DNA of 64,000 bases from Nocardioides perillae (GCF_013409425.1 NZ_JACCAC010000001.1:3100001-3164000), one strand, 5' to 3'; numbered from the stretch's first letter, positions 28,491-37,462 are shown. Notes: generated by a model not told the origin, from the letters alone. A program made the numbers and translations.

Positions 28491-29545
28491 GGGTGCGACG
28501 CGAGCACGACCGGGTGCCCGGGCACGGCTCCCTGCGGCGCCCGGGCGGTGGAGTGGCGCACCACCAGCTCGGGCTGGAAGAACACCTCGTCGGGCGGGGG
28601 CGCGGCGCCGTTGACCTGGTCGACCAGGGAGCGGGACACCGCCGCGGCCAGCGCCATCGTGGGCTGGCGCAGCGTCGTGAGCGGCGGGTCGGTGAACTCG
28701 ATGAGCGTGCTGTCGTCGCTGCCCACGACCGAGAGGTCCTCGGGCACCCGCAGCCCCCGCTGCCGCGCGGCCCGCACCACGCCCAGCGCCATGACGTCGG
28801 AGCCGCACAGCACAGCGGTGACGCCCTCGTCGAGGAGGGCGTGGCCGGCCTGCAGCCCGCCCTCGACGGTGTAGGTCGTCTCGACGACGCGGCCCGGAGG
28901 CCCTCCGGGCACGTGCCGGGCGACGGCCTCCCGGAAGCCCTCGGTCTTGCGCATGGCCGGCGTGTAGCGCATCTGCCCGATCGCGAGGCCCACCCGCTCG
29001 TGGCCCATGTGCGCGACGTGCATGACCCCGAGGTCCATCGCGGCGACGTCGTCGGTGGAGAAGCTCGCGGCGCCGACGCCGGGCAGGTGGCCGTTGACCA
29101 GCACGACCGGCAGCCCGGTCTCCGTCAGGCGGCGGTAGCGGCGCGGGTCGGTCGTCGGCATGGCGTGCACGCCGGAGACGAAGATGATGCCCGAGACGCC
29201 GTGCTCCAGCAGCGTCGCGACGTAGTCGTCCTCGTGGATGCCGCCGAGGGTCATGGTGCACAGCACCGGGGTGTAGCCGCGCTGCTTGAGGTGGTTCTCG
29301 ATGGCCTGGGCGAAGCGCGGGAAGAACGGGTTCTCCAGCTCCGGCACCACCAGCCCGACCAGGCCGCCGCTGCGCGGACGCAGCCGCGCCGGGCGGTCGT
29401 AGCCGAGCACGTCGACGGCCGTCAGCACCTGGCGCCGGGTGGCCTGGTTGACGCCGGGCTTGTCGTTCAGCACGCGGCTGACGGTGCTGACGCTCACGCC
29501 GGCGCGGTCGGCGATCTCGGCCAGGCGGATCTTCACGTCCGTCAC
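28487..29545 (-). CDS. LacI-family regulator of the maltose/maltodextrin locus
   Basis: A 352-residue repressor: N-terminal HTH with hinge (RLAEIADRAGVSVSTVSRVLNDKPGVNQATRRQVLTA, the last part the minor-groove hinge helix), then a periplasmic-binding-protein-like sugar domain (GLVVPELENPFF, GSDDSTLIEFTDPPLTTLRQP). The GTG at 29545 is preferred, with a second in-frame GTG three codons later. It is divergent from malE with 229 bases between that hold several TTGCAR dyads, as for MalR of Streptomyces. A maltodextrin would be the expected inducer. Confidence 0.9.
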   Translation of the reverse strand: MTDVKIRLAEIADRAGVSVSTVSRVLNDKPGVNQATRRQVLTAVDVLGYDRPARLRPRSGGLVGLVVPELENPFFPRFAQAIENHLKQRGYTPVLCTMTLGGIHEDDYVATLLEHGVSGIIFVSGVHAMPTTDPRRYRRLTETGLPVVLVNGHLPGVGAASFSTDDVAAMDLGVMHVAHMGHERVGLAIGQMRYTPAMRKTEGFREAVARHVPGGPPGRVVETTYTVEGGLQAGHALLDEGVTAVLCGSDVMALGVVRAARQRGLRVPEDLSVVGSDDSTLIEFTDPPLTTLRQPTMALAAAVSRSLVDQVNGAAPPPDEVFFQPELVVRHSTARAPQGAVPGHPVVLASHP

Positions 29546-29578
29546 CGTACCCCCCTGGGCCGCCTGGCGGCCGCTGTT

Positions 29579-29695
29579 CTTGCAAGGATCGCCGCACGGC
29601 TGGCAGCGGTTTGCAGGCATCCTGGCGGGCGCCGGCCTGCACCTGCAGCCTGGACGAGGGTTGGACCGCGCGCAAGGGGCTGCAATTTTTTGCAG
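29579..29695. promoter_or_regulatory. Cluster of LacI/MalR-type operator candidates before malE
   Basis: Four elements: CTTGCAAG (29579-29586, perfect palindrome, 34 bases before the regulator start), TTGCAG (29611-29616), CTGCAG (29643-29648) and the perfect dyad CTGCAATTTTTTGCAG (29680-29695), about 80 bases before malE. MalR-type repressors of actinobacteria bind sites built from CTTGCA/TTGCAG half sites. The pattern fits control of both malE and the regulator itself. Confidence 0.6.
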
Positions 29696-29774
29696 GCGGA
29701 CTACCCATTCGCAACGGACCTTGCTAGCGTGTGGCGACCCTCACACGCAGAACCGCTAAAGGAGTCTCCTGACC

Positions 29775-31055
29775 ATGCGCATCGCCCGCACCCTCGTGCC
29801 CGCCGTCCTGGCCGTGGCACTGACCGCCTGCGGAGGCGGTGGTGGCAGCTCGACCAGCTCCGCCGACACCACGCCCTCCGAGCCCACGGAGAGCTCGACG
29901 GAGGAGGCCGTCCCCACCCGCGGTGACGCCGACCTCGTGATCTGGACCGACGCGCTCAAGATCGACGCCGTCAAGACGGTCGCCGACACCTTCGCCGAGC
30001 AGAACGGCATCTCGGTCGAGGTCCAGGCCGTCTCCTCGGACCTGCAGACCAACTTCGTCACCGCCAACACCGCGGGCAACGGCCCCGACGTCGTCGTCGG
30101 CGCCCACGACTGGATCGGCAACCTCGTCGCCAACGGCGCGATCGAGCCGCTGCAGCTCACCCCCGACCAGCTCTCGGGCTACTCCGAGAAGGCCGTCCAG
30201 GCCACCACCTACGAGGGCCAGCTGTACGGCGTGCCCTACGGCATCGAGGCCCTCGCGCTCTACCGCAACACCGAGGTCGTGCCCGAGGAGCCCGCCAACC
30301 TCACGGAGGCGATCGACGCCGGCAAGCAGGCCGTCCAGGCCGGCGAGGTGGAGTCGGCCCTCAACCTGCCCGTCGGCGAGAACGGCGACGCCTACCACAT
30401 GCAGCCGGTCCTGACCTCGATGGGTGGCTACCTCTTCGCCTACGACGAGGCATCCGGCTACGACGCCTCCGATCTCGGCGTCGGCGAGCCCGGCTCGGTC
30501 GAGGCCGCCCGCAAGGTGGCCCAGCTGGCGAAGGAGCGCGTGCTGCGCACCTCGATCAGCGGTGACAACTCCATCGCGCTCTTCACCGAGGGCAAGGCCG
30601 CGTTCCTCATCTCCGGCCCCTGGGCCCTCGGCGACATCAAGGCCTCGGGCATCGACTACGCCATCCAGCCGATCCCCGGCTTCGCCGGCGAGGAGCCTGC
30701 CGAGCCGTTCATGGGCGCGCAGGCGTTCATGGTCGCCTCCGGCGCCGAGAACGCCGCCTTCGCGCAGGAGTTCGTGACCGTCGGCGTCAACAACGAGGAG
30801 GCCATGCAGGCCCTCTACGAGGGCGCCACCCTGCCCCCGGCCATGACCTCGGTCCAGGACGGTCTGCAGGACGAGGACATCGCGCTCTTCGCCGAGGCCG
30901 CCAACCAGGCCGCGCCGATGCCCGCCCTGCCCGAGATGGCCGCCGTCTGGGAGCCCCTCGGCAAGGCCTACGCCGCCATCGTCGGGGGCGCCAACCCCGA
31001 GAAGACGATGAGGGACGCGGGTCGCACCATCGAGTCCGCCATCCAGGGCGGCTGA
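29775..31055 (+). CDS. malE: Maltose/maltodextrin ABC transporter substrate-binding lipoprotein
   Basis: A 426-residue lipoprotein: signal with lipobox ALTACGG (lipidation Cys near 19), a Ser/Thr/Glu-rich linker, then a family 1 binding protein (ADLVIWTDALKIDAVK, NGPDVVVGAHDWIGNL, YGVPYGIEALALYRN, TEGKAAFLISGPWALGDI). This matches MalE-type proteins. AAGGAG lies at good spacing before ATG. malF, malG and a GH13 enzyme follow, so maltodextrins are the likely cargo. A strong hairpin separates it from malF. Confidence 0.93.
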   Translation: MRIARTLVPAVLAVALTACGGGGGSSTSSADTTPSEPTESSTEEAVPTRGDADLVIWTDALKIDAVKTVADTFAEQNGISVEVQAVSSDLQTNFVTANTAGNGPDVVVGAHDWIGNLVANGAIEPLQLTPDQLSGYSEKAVQATTYEGQLYGVPYGIEALALYRNTEVVPEEPANLTEAIDAGKQAVQAGEVESALNLPVGENGDAYHMQPVLTSMGGYLFAYDEASGYDASDLGVGEPGSVEAARKVAQLAKERVLRTSISGDNSIALFTEGKAAFLISGPWALGDIKASGIDYAIQPIPGFAGEEPAEPFMGAQAFMVASGAENAAFAQEFVTVGVNNEEAMQALYEGATLPPAMTSVQDGLQDEDIALFAEAANQAAPMPALPEMAAVWEPLGKAYAAIVGGANPEKTMRDAGRTIESAIQGG

Positions 31056-31072
31056 CCCCGCCCTCCGCAGCA

Positions 31073-31111
31073 CCGGTGCGCCCGGCGGCCTCGAGCCGCC
31101 GGGCGCACCGG
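31073..31111 (+). terminator. Intercistronic hairpin between malE and malF
   Basis: A perfect 17-base-pair stem (CCGGTGCGCCCGGCGGC and its complement) with a five-base loop, 18 bases after malE. Such structures commonly protect the binding-protein message and let only part of the transcripts run into the permease genes. No U-run follows. Confidence 0.75.
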
Positions 31112-31155
31112 CCGGCACCCCCCTGACCAAACCCGGACGACGAGGCGGCTTCCCC

Positions 31156-32721
31156 GTGGCCCTGGCAACACCGACCGGCAGCACCCGACCGCTGCCCCTG
31201 CTCGTGAAGGTCCTCGGCCTCGGCACCGCCGTCGGCGTCGCGGCCGCCCTCACCCCCACCCTGCTGCTGCAGGACCAGTGGTTCTTCCTCGTCGGCCTCT
31301 GGGTGATCGTGGCCCTGCTCGTCGCGACCTACGCGACCGGCCGCGCCCTGCCCGCGAAGTACCTCCTGCCCGGCACGCTGCTGCTGACGCTCTTCGTCGT
31401 CGTCCCGATCGTGATGACGGTGCAGACCTCGTTCACCAACTACGGCGACGGCACGCGCACCTCGAAGGAGGAGACGGTCGCGCAGATCGTCGGCAGCTCG
31501 GTGCGCCAGACACCCGACGCGCCGCGCTACAACCTCACCGTCGGCACCACCGGATCGACCACCGACGGCCCGTTCACCTTCTTCCTGGTCGACCCCGAGA
31601 CCGAGGCGGCCTTCGCCGGCACCCCGGAGGGCCTCGAGGAGCTCGACCCCGACGCCGTCACGCTCGAGGGCGGCTTCGTGCGCGCGGCCGACGGCTACGA
31701 GATCCTCACCGGCGTCCAGCTCAACGACGCCGGCCCCGCGCTGCAGGACTTCACCGTCCCGACCGACGACGGCACCGCCATCCGCCAGCTCGGCATCAGC
31801 CAGGCCTTCGAGGGCACCACGACGCTGCAGTACGACGAGGCCGCCGACACCATCACCGACACCGAGACCGGCACGGTCTACACCGTTCAGCAGCAGGGCG
31901 ACCGCGAGTACTTCGTCTCCCCCGACGGCGAGCGGGTCTCCGACCAGTCCTGGACGGCCAACGTCGGCTTCCGCAACTACGTCGAGATCCTCACCGACAG
32001 CCGCATCAGCAGCGACTTCCTGCGCATCTTCGCCTGGACCGTGGCCTTCGCGACGCTGTCGGTGGTGACCACCTTCGGCCTCGGGCTGCTGCTCGCGGTC
32101 ACGCTCAACGACGCGCGCCTGCGGGGCCAGAAGGTCTACCGCGCGCTGCTGATCATGCCCTACGCCATCCCGGGCTTCATCTCGCTGCTGCTGTGGGCGA
32201 GCTTCTACAACCGCGACTTCGGCCTCATCAACGACGTCACCGGCCTCGACGTGAACTGGCTCGGCGACGCCACGATGGCGAAGGTCGCGGTGGTGATCAC
32301 CAACCTGTGGATGGGTTTCCCGTACATGTTCCTCGTCTGCACCGGCGCCCTGCAGGCCATCCCGGGCGACCTGCAGGAGGCGGCCCGCCTCGACGGGGCG
32401 AGCGGGTGGGACGGCTTCCGCCGCATCACCTTCCCGCTGCTGCTGGTGACCGTGGCGCCGCTGCTGGTCGCGACCTTCGCGTTCAACTTCAACAACTACA
32501 ACGCGATCGCGCTGCTCACCGAGGGCGGGCCCTACTCCCCCGACAACCCCACGGCCGGCGGCACCGACATCCTCATCAGCTACACCATCCGCCTCGCCTT
32601 CGGCGCCGGCGGCGCGCAGATCGGGTTCGCCTCGGCGGTCTCGGTCCTGCTCTTCGTCATCACCGGAGTCATCGCGGCGCTGCAGTTCCGCGCCACCCGC
32701 GCACTCGAGGACGTGAACTGA
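31156..32721 (+). CDS. malF: Maltose/maltodextrin ABC transporter permease MalF
   Basis: A 521-residue permease. Three helices at the N-terminus are followed by a large extracytoplasmic loop (about residues 90-275) like the P2 loop of MalF, then the core helices. The coupling EAA motif is EAARLDGASGWDGFRRITFPLL near residue 413. GTG start at 31156. Its stop overlaps the malG ATG by one base (TGATG). Confidence 0.93.
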   Translation: MALATPTGSTRPLPLLVKVLGLGTAVGVAAALTPTLLLQDQWFFLVGLWVIVALLVATYATGRALPAKYLLPGTLLLTLFVVVPIVMTVQTSFTNYGDGTRTSKEETVAQIVGSSVRQTPDAPRYNLTVGTTGSTTDGPFTFFLVDPETEAAFAGTPEGLEELDPDAVTLEGGFVRAADGYEILTGVQLNDAGPALQDFTVPTDDGTAIRQLGISQAFEGTTTLQYDEAADTITDTETGTVYTVQQQGDREYFVSPDGERVSDQSWTANVGFRNYVEILTDSRISSDFLRIFAWTVAFATLSVVTTFGLGLLLAVTLNDARLRGQKVYRALLIMPYAIPGFISLLLWASFYNRDFGLINDVTGLDVNWLGDATMAKVAVVITNLWMGFPYMFLVCTGALQAIPGDLQEAARLDGASGWDGFRRITFPLLLVTVAPLLVATFAFNFNNYNAIALLTEGGPYSPDNPTAGGTDILISYTIRLAFGAGGAQIGFASAVSVLLFVITGVIAALQFRATRALEDVN

Positions 32722-33683
32722 TGTCGACCCCCACCTCCTACCCCCAGGACCTCGCCCCCGAGGAGAGCGTCGACGAGCCCGACACGACAGGCGGCGCGGG
32801 CCGCACCACCGGCCCGCCCCCGCGCGGGCTGAAGGGCCGCCGCTGGTGGAGCGAGGTCGGCTGGCGCCACGTCGTCGGGGTGGTCGCGTGCCTCTGGGCG
32901 CTCTTCCCGGTCGCCTACATCGTGAGCGCGGCCTTCAACCCGCTCGGCACCGTGGTGAGCACGTCGCTGATCCCCCGCTCCTTCAGCCTCGGCAACTTCG
33001 AGGAGCTCTTCTCCTCCCCCTCGGTGCCCTTCGGCCGGTGGGCCCTCAACACGCTCGTGGTCTGCACCGCGGTGGTGCTGGTGCAGATCCTCTTCAGCGC
33101 GTTCGCGGCCTACGCCTTCTCGCGCTTCCGCTTCAGGGGCCGCCGCGGCGGTCTGCTGGCGCTGCTGCTGATCCAGATGTTCCCCCAGTTCCTCGCCGCG
33201 GTCGCGCTGTTCACCCTCTTCACCGACTTCGGCGAGGTCGTGCCGGCGATCGGCCTCAACACCCTCGCGGGCTACGTGCTCGTGCTCTCGGGCGGTGCAC
33301 TGGGGCAGGTGTGGCTGATCAAGGGCTTCTTCGACTCCGTGCCGCGCTCGCTCGACGAGGCGGCGATGATGGACGGCGCGAGCCACGTGCAGACGTTCTT
33401 CCGCATCATCCTGCCGCTGGTGCGCCCGATCCTGGCGGTCAGCGGCCTGCTGGTCTTCGTCGCCACGATCGCGGAGTTCCTGCTGGCCTCGATCTTCCTC
33501 ACCGAGACCTCGCAGAAGACGCTGGCGACCGGCCTCTACGGCCTCATCGACGGCGACCGCTCCAACAACCTCGGCGTCTTCGCCGCGGGGGCGTTGCTGA
33601 CGGCGATCCCGGTGATCCTGCTCTTCCTCTTCCTGCAGCGCTACATCGTGGGCGGCATCACCGCGGGCGGGGTCAAGGAGTGA
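32721..33683 (+). CDS. malG: Maltose/maltodextrin ABC transporter permease MalG
   Basis: A 320-residue six-helix permease with a longer cytoplasmic N-terminus than usual (about 50 residues, acidic then Pro/Arg-rich). The EAA loop reads LDEAAMMDGASHVQTFFRIILPLVRP; the sequence ends GGITAGGVKE as is normal for MalG. ATG overlaps the malF stop by one base. No ATPase gene (msiK/malK) is seen in the window, so a shared ATPase encoded elsewhere is expected, as in Streptomyces. Confidence 0.94.
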   Translation: MSTPTSYPQDLAPEESVDEPDTTGGAGRTTGPPPRGLKGRRWWSEVGWRHVVGVVACLWALFPVAYIVSAAFNPLGTVVSTSLIPRSFSLGNFEELFSSPSVPFGRWALNTLVVCTAVVLVQILFSAFAAYAFSRFRFRGRRGGLLALLLIQMFPQFLAAVALFTLFTDFGEVVPAIGLNTLAGYVLVLSGGALGQVWLIKGFFDSVPRSLDEAAMMDGASHVQTFFRIILPLVRPILAVSGLLVFVATIAEFLLASIFLTETSQKTLATGLYGLIDGDRSNNLGVFAAGALLTAIPVILLFLFLQRYIVGGITAGGVKE

Positions 33684-35590
33684 GGCGGGCGGCCCCCCGA
33701 GCGCCCCACCACGACGGCTCCCCGGCGTACGCCGGTCCCGTCGGCCCCGCGGGCCCCTCCCTGGGCGACCGGGTCCCCCTGCGGGTGCGCGTGCCGCACG
33801 CGGCCGACGGCTCGCCGGGCGCCCGCACGGTCGTGCTGCGCTCGGTGCGCGACGGCGAGCCCGCGGTCGCCGAGGCCACGCTCGAGTCGAGCGACGAGGG
33901 CGGCTCGTGGTGGCGCGCCGAGCTCGACGTGGTCAACCCCGAGACGTCCTACCGCTTCCTCGTGGCGGGTGGGGCCGGGTCGGGCAGTGGCTACGCCTGG
34001 CTGAACGCATCGGGCGTGCACGACCGCGACGTCACCGACGCCGGCGACTTCCGGCTCTCGACCCGGCACCGGCTGCCCGACTGGGTGCCCGACCAGGTCG
34101 GCTACCAGGTCTTCCCCGACCGCTTCGAGCGCACCGAGGTCGGCGTGCCGACGCCGGCGTGGGCGCAGCCCGCGGCGTGGGACGACCCCGTCGTGCACCG
34201 CGGGCCCGACGTGCCCTACCAGCTCTACGGCGGCACCCTCGACGGCATCGCGACGCGGCTCGACCACCTCGAGCGGCTCGGCGTGACCGCGCTCTACCTG
34301 ACGCCGGTCTTCGAGGCGTGGTCCAACCACCGCTACGACGCCGCCTCCTTCGACCACGTCGACCCGCTGCTGGGCGGCGACGCGGCGCTGCAGCGCCTGC
34401 TCGACGCCGCGCACGCCCGCGGGCTGCGCGTGGTCGGCGACCTCACGACCAACCACACCGGCGACCACCACGACTGGTTCCTGAAGGCCCAGGCCGACCC
34501 CGCCTCACCCGAGCGCGGCTTCTACCGCTTCCGCGACGACGGGTCCTACGAGAGCTGGCTGGGCATCGACTCGCTGCCCAAGCTCGACCACGGCTCGGCC
34601 GAGCTCGCCCGTCGCCTCTACGACGGCGACGCCTCCGTGGTCGCCCGCTGGCTGCGCGCCGGCCTCGACGGCTGGCGCATCGACGTGGCCAACATGACCG
34701 GCCGGATGGGCGCCGACGACCACGCACACCGCGTGGCGCAGGCGCTGCGGCGCACCATCGACGCGGTGCGCCCCGACGCGTGGCTGCTGGCCGAGCACGG
34801 GCACGACGCCTCGCTCGACCTCGCGGGTCCGGGCTGGCACGGCACGATGGACTACTCCGGCTTCACCCGCCCGGTGTGGTGCTGGCTCAACGGTGGCGCC
34901 CCGGGCGGCCCGGGTCGCGAGCACGGGCTGAACTGGCTGGGCCTGCCCGTCGACGTGCCCGTGCTGCGGGCCGAGCAGGCCGTGGCGACCATGCGCGAGG
35001 TGCACGCGGCCGCGCCGTGGACGGCCTGGACGGGCTCGACGCTGCACCTCGACTCCCACGACACCCCACGCTTCCGCACGGTCGCCGGCGGCGGCACCGA
35101 CGGCTGGGTCGACGCCGCCGGCACCGGCCGCGAGCGGCACCTGCTCGGCCTGGCGCTGCAGATGACGCTGCCGGGCGTGCCGGTGGTCTTCGCCGGCGAC
35201 GAGCTCGGCCTCACCGCCGTCGACGGCGAGCACGCCCGCACGCCCATGCCCTGGGGCCGCGAGTCGGAGTGGGACGGCCAGACGCTGGCGGCGTACGCCG
35301 ACTGGGTGCGGCTGCGGCGCGAGCACACCGCGCTGCGGCGCGGCGGGCTGCGGTGGCTGCACGCCGAGGGCGACGTGCTCACCTTCGTGCGCGAGCACCC
35401 CGACGGCTCGGTGCTGGTGCACGTCGTGCGCCCGGGCGCCGACACCCCTGGCGCCCCCGTGCGGCTGCCCGCGGCCGCCCTGCAGCCCGGTCTGCGAGCA
35501 GCGACCACGCTCGCCGGCGCGCCCGCCGACCTGCGCGACGGCGTCCTCACGCTGCCCGGCGAGGTCGGCGCCCACGTCTACGCCCTGTGA
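33680..35590 (+). CDS. GH13 alpha-amylase family enzyme (maltodextrin hydrolase, neopullulanase-like)
   Basis: A 636-residue cytoplasmic glycoside hydrolase (no signal peptide). An N-terminal beta-sandwich (to about 130) precedes the catalytic barrel. Conserved regions: DLTTNHTGDHH, nucleophile Asp in GWRIDVANM, acid/base Glu in WLLAEHGHDAS, and LDSHDTPR. It likely breaks imported maltodextrins. The GTG at 33680 overlaps the malG stop (GTGA) but the AAGGAG site touches it, so a slightly later start is possible. A decayed copy of its last 35 codons lies at 37130-37260. Confidence 0.92.
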   Translation: MRRAAPRAPHHDGSPAYAGPVGPAGPSLGDRVPLRVRVPHAADGSPGARTVVLRSVRDGEPAVAEATLESSDEGGSWWRAELDVVNPETSYRFLVAGGAGSGSGYAWLNASGVHDRDVTDAGDFRLSTRHRLPDWVPDQVGYQVFPDRFERTEVGVPTPAWAQPAAWDDPVVHRGPDVPYQLYGGTLDGIATRLDHLERLGVTALYLTPVFEAWSNHRYDAASFDHVDPLLGGDAALQRLLDAAHARGLRVVGDLTTNHTGDHHDWFLKAQADPASPERGFYRFRDDGSYESWLGIDSLPKLDHGSAELARRLYDGDASVVARWLRAGLDGWRIDVANMTGRMGADDHAHRVAQALRRTIDAVRPDAWLLAEHGHDASLDLAGPGWHGTMDYSGFTRPVWCWLNGGAPGGPGREHGLNWLGLPVDVPVLRAEQAVATMREVHAAAPWTAWTGSTLHLDSHDTPRFRTVAGGGTDGWVDAAGTGRERHLLGLALQMTLPGVPVVFAGDELGLTAVDGEHARTPMPWGRESEWDGQTLAAYADWVRLRREHTALRRGGLRWLHAEGDVLTFVREHPDGSVLVHVVRPGADTPGAPVRLPAAALQPGLRAATTLAGAPADLRDGVLTLPGEVGAHVYAL

Positions 35591-35676
35591 GGCGCGCCCT
35601 CACCGGTGGCACGGCGTCAGGCGGCGACCGTCTCGTCATGTCGATGTGCGAACACTGGACGCCCGGTGTGGCAGCG

Positions 35677-35946
35677 TCAGTGCGCGGCCTCGGTCACGGG
35701 AGTGCGCCGCCGCCAGACGAGCCACGCAGTCCCGACGACGATGGAGTAGACCGCGAAGCAGGCGAGGACTGACCCGACCTGGTCGAGCAGCACCGTCAGT
35801 TCGCACTGGTCGCAGTCAGCACTCCCGACCGCTGCATCACGATCGAGCCCCGCTCGCCGCCACGCCAGCCAACTCGCCGTACGCCACGTCGCGTACGAGC
35901 CGAGGACGAGCGCGGCGAGGACTGCGAGGGCACGCTTCAACTCCAC
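35677..35946 (-). CDS. Small membrane protein with a CDQC loop, function unknown
   Basis: An 89-residue protein with two predicted membrane helices (about 7-27 and 55-78) joined by a loop holding CDQC (residues 45-48), a CxxC pair that could bind metal or form a disulfide. The C-terminus is basic. I do not recognise the family. It lies just after the GH13 gene, convergent to it. Support for being real is the clean hydrophobic pattern and an in-frame ATG; the ribosome site is only moderate. Confidence 0.5.
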   Translation of the reverse strand: MELKRALAVLAALVLGSYATWRTASWLAWRRAGLDRDAAVGSADCDQCELTVLLDQVGSVLACFAVYSIVVGTAWLVWRRRTPVTEAAH

Positions 35947-36061
35947 ACGAACCTCCGGGCGCTGGGTGGCTCTGGCGGAGTCTACGACGCGAACGCCCGC
36001 TCATGCCGCGTGCAGGACGGCAGGCTCGAGTGAGACAGTGGTCCGCTACCCCCGCCACGGG

Positions 36062-36325
36062 CTACGCGTCCCAACCAGACCCGACGAGGACCAACGTCGT
36101 GGTCGCGACGACGATCGAGACGGCTGCGACGGCGACGGCGATCGTCCCCAGTCTTCGGCTCGGCAGATCGGTGCGCGCCGCCACGCCTAGGAAAACCGCG
36201 AGGGCCGCCGAGATGTAGGCGAACGGGCTCGAGAAGTACGTGGGCGCGAGCATCAGCGCGACCAGTGACAGACCGACTGCCAGACCGCCGAGTGGCCGCA
36301 CGCTCGGCTTTCCGGGCTCACTCAT
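36062..36325 (-). CDS. Small membrane protein, function unknown
   Basis: An 87-residue protein with three predicted helices (about 13-27, 33-48, 58-81) and a short polar N-terminus (MSEPGKPSVRP). Its form recalls small DUF4190-like membrane proteins, but no firm family match is made. A pair of 29-bp direct repeats ends its upstream region at 36358-36415. Part of a run of small membrane genes on the minus strand. Confidence 0.5.
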   Translation of the reverse strand: MSEPGKPSVRPLGGLAVGLSLVALMLAPTYFSSPFAYISAALAVFLGVAARTDLPSRRLGTIAVAVAAVSIVVATTTLVLVGSGWDA

Positions 36326-36357
36326 GCGGAGAGCCTCGCAGGGTCAAGTCGAGCCCC

Positions 36358-36415
36358 CGCTGTCGGGGCGAGGCGCCCGCTCATGCCGCTGTCGGGACGA
36401 AGCGCCCGGCCATGC
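36358..36415. repeat. Two tandem 29-bp units before a small membrane gene
   Basis: CGCTGTCGGG(G/A)CGA(G/A)GC with GCCCG(CT/GC)CATGC at 36358-36386 and again at 36387-36415 (25 of 29 identical). The shared part CGCCCGCTCATGCCGC is found a third time at 35994-36009, upstream of the neighbouring small gene, so the motif precedes two minus-strand genes. Confidence 0.7.
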
Positions 36416-36417
36416 CG

Positions 36418-36708
36418 TCAGGACACGAGGAACGCGAAGGCACCGAAGGTCGCGTTCGCGACTGCTGCGGGGGCGACCAGCATGCGCAGTGGCCGAGCGG
36501 AAGGCGTCGGGCGCGAGCATGCTCCTGCAGCGAGAGCTGCCGCGAGCAGGATCGACGCCGCCCAGCCAGCAGCCATGGCGAAGACCGAGGCGTAGAGCAA
36601 GCCCGCGACCACGACGAGGCCGACGACGAGCACGAGCGCCTGCTCGCCGGCGGAGGGTGCTGCCGGGACCTCACCGGTGCTCGCCGCAGAGCTCTCGACC
36701 GTGGACAC
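36418..36708 (-). CDS. Small membrane protein, function unknown
   Basis: A 96-residue protein: polar Ser/Thr/Ala-rich N-terminus (20 residues), a helix pair (about 22-62) and a third weaker hydrophobic stretch at the end (MLVAPAAVANATFGAFAFLV). No family is recognised. It is the first of three minus-strand small membrane genes in the island. Confidence 0.45.
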   Translation of the reverse strand: MSTVESSAASTGEVPAAPSAGEQALVLVVGLVVVAGLLYASVFAMAAGWAASILLAAALAAGACSRPTPSARPLRMLVAPAAVANATFGAFAFLVS

Positions 36709-36885
36709 CGCGAGATACCCTCACGAGGAGGCGCGACAGCACCTGCGAACCGAGCACGTCGCCTGGGGCGGACAGGGCGGGGCCTGGCAGGTGATGGACG
36801 AGGGTGTCGCACGCCTCGAGGCTCGACACTCAACCGTGCCGGTGCGCGGCCACAGGCAGCGCCGCGAGAGTCAGGAAGGCCGGAC

Positions 36886-37116
36886 ATGAGCCGTACGATC
36901 CGCTACCGGTGGTGGGGTTACCTGTGCTTCTTCCTGCTGACCTTCGCGGTCTTCAACGCATTGTTCGAGACGGACGGGAGCTTCTTCGACGTCTTCTGGG
37001 TGGTCGTGCCGGTGGGTGCGGCAGTCCTGACCGGCGTGCTCGCCGGGGCAGTCGGGGTGTGGCTCAGGCGGAGCGGCCGAGTCGTGCGCGACGACAACTG
37101 GCTCCAGGAGCACTGA
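36886..37116 (+). CDS. Small two-helix membrane protein, function unknown
   Basis: A 76-residue protein with two predicted helices (about 10-26 and 37-60), an aromatic-rich start (YRWWGYLCFF) and a charged C-terminus (RRSGRVVRDDNWLQEH). AGGAAGG precedes the ATG. It is the only plus-strand gene of the island and ends just before the decayed GH13 tail. No family recognised. Confidence 0.55.
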   Translation: MSRTIRYRWWGYLCFFLLTFAVFNALFETDGSFFDVFWVVVPVGAAVLTGVLAGAVGVWLRRSGRVVRDDNWLQEH

Positions 37117-37462
37117 CCCGACCACCGCTCGGCCTCGAACTGCGGGCAACGGCCACCTCGACGGGTCGTTCGCTGACCCGGGACGGCGTCCCCACGCTGC
37201 CCGGCGAGGTCGGCGCACGTCCGCCCTGGACGCGTGCCCTCACCGGTGACGCGGCCTCAGCCGGACGCCCCCTCCTACGCCCTGGTCGTCGTGCTCGACC
37301 AGCAGCCCCGCCGGGAACCCCCGGGTGCGGTAGGACAACCAGGGTCACTCCGGCGGAGCCTCCTACAGGGCTCGGACCTCGACGCGCGAGTGAGCGCTTG
37401 CGACGCCTCGGCGGCGCGCGACGGTTGACGCGGGCCGCCAGCGCGGCGGCGACACGACCGGG
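37117..37462 (+). pseudogene. Gene-free stretch holding a decayed copy of the GH13 gene end
   Basis: Read in frame, 37130-37216 encodes LRATATSTGRSLTRDGVPTL then PGEVGA, recognisably the end of the GH13 enzyme (LRAATTLAGAPADLRDGVLT then LPGEVGA). At DNA level 37182-37216 matches 35537-35571 at 34 of 35 bases, and 37231-37260 matches 35591-35620, beyond the GH13 stop, at 25 of 30. The copy lacks the stop and everything upstream. The remaining 200 bases to 37462 show no gene. Confidence 0.75.

Larger units (their letters stand above)
35591..37462. other. Insertion-like island of small membrane proteins
   Basis: Between the GH13 gene and the hppD cluster lie four small putative membrane genes, short direct repeats and a degenerate GH13 tail. 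The segment between the two homologous GH13 tails (distance 1645 bases) looks inserted. Base composition is visibly less extreme than in the flanks. No integrase, transposase or terminal inverted repeats are seen. Confidence 0.55.
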
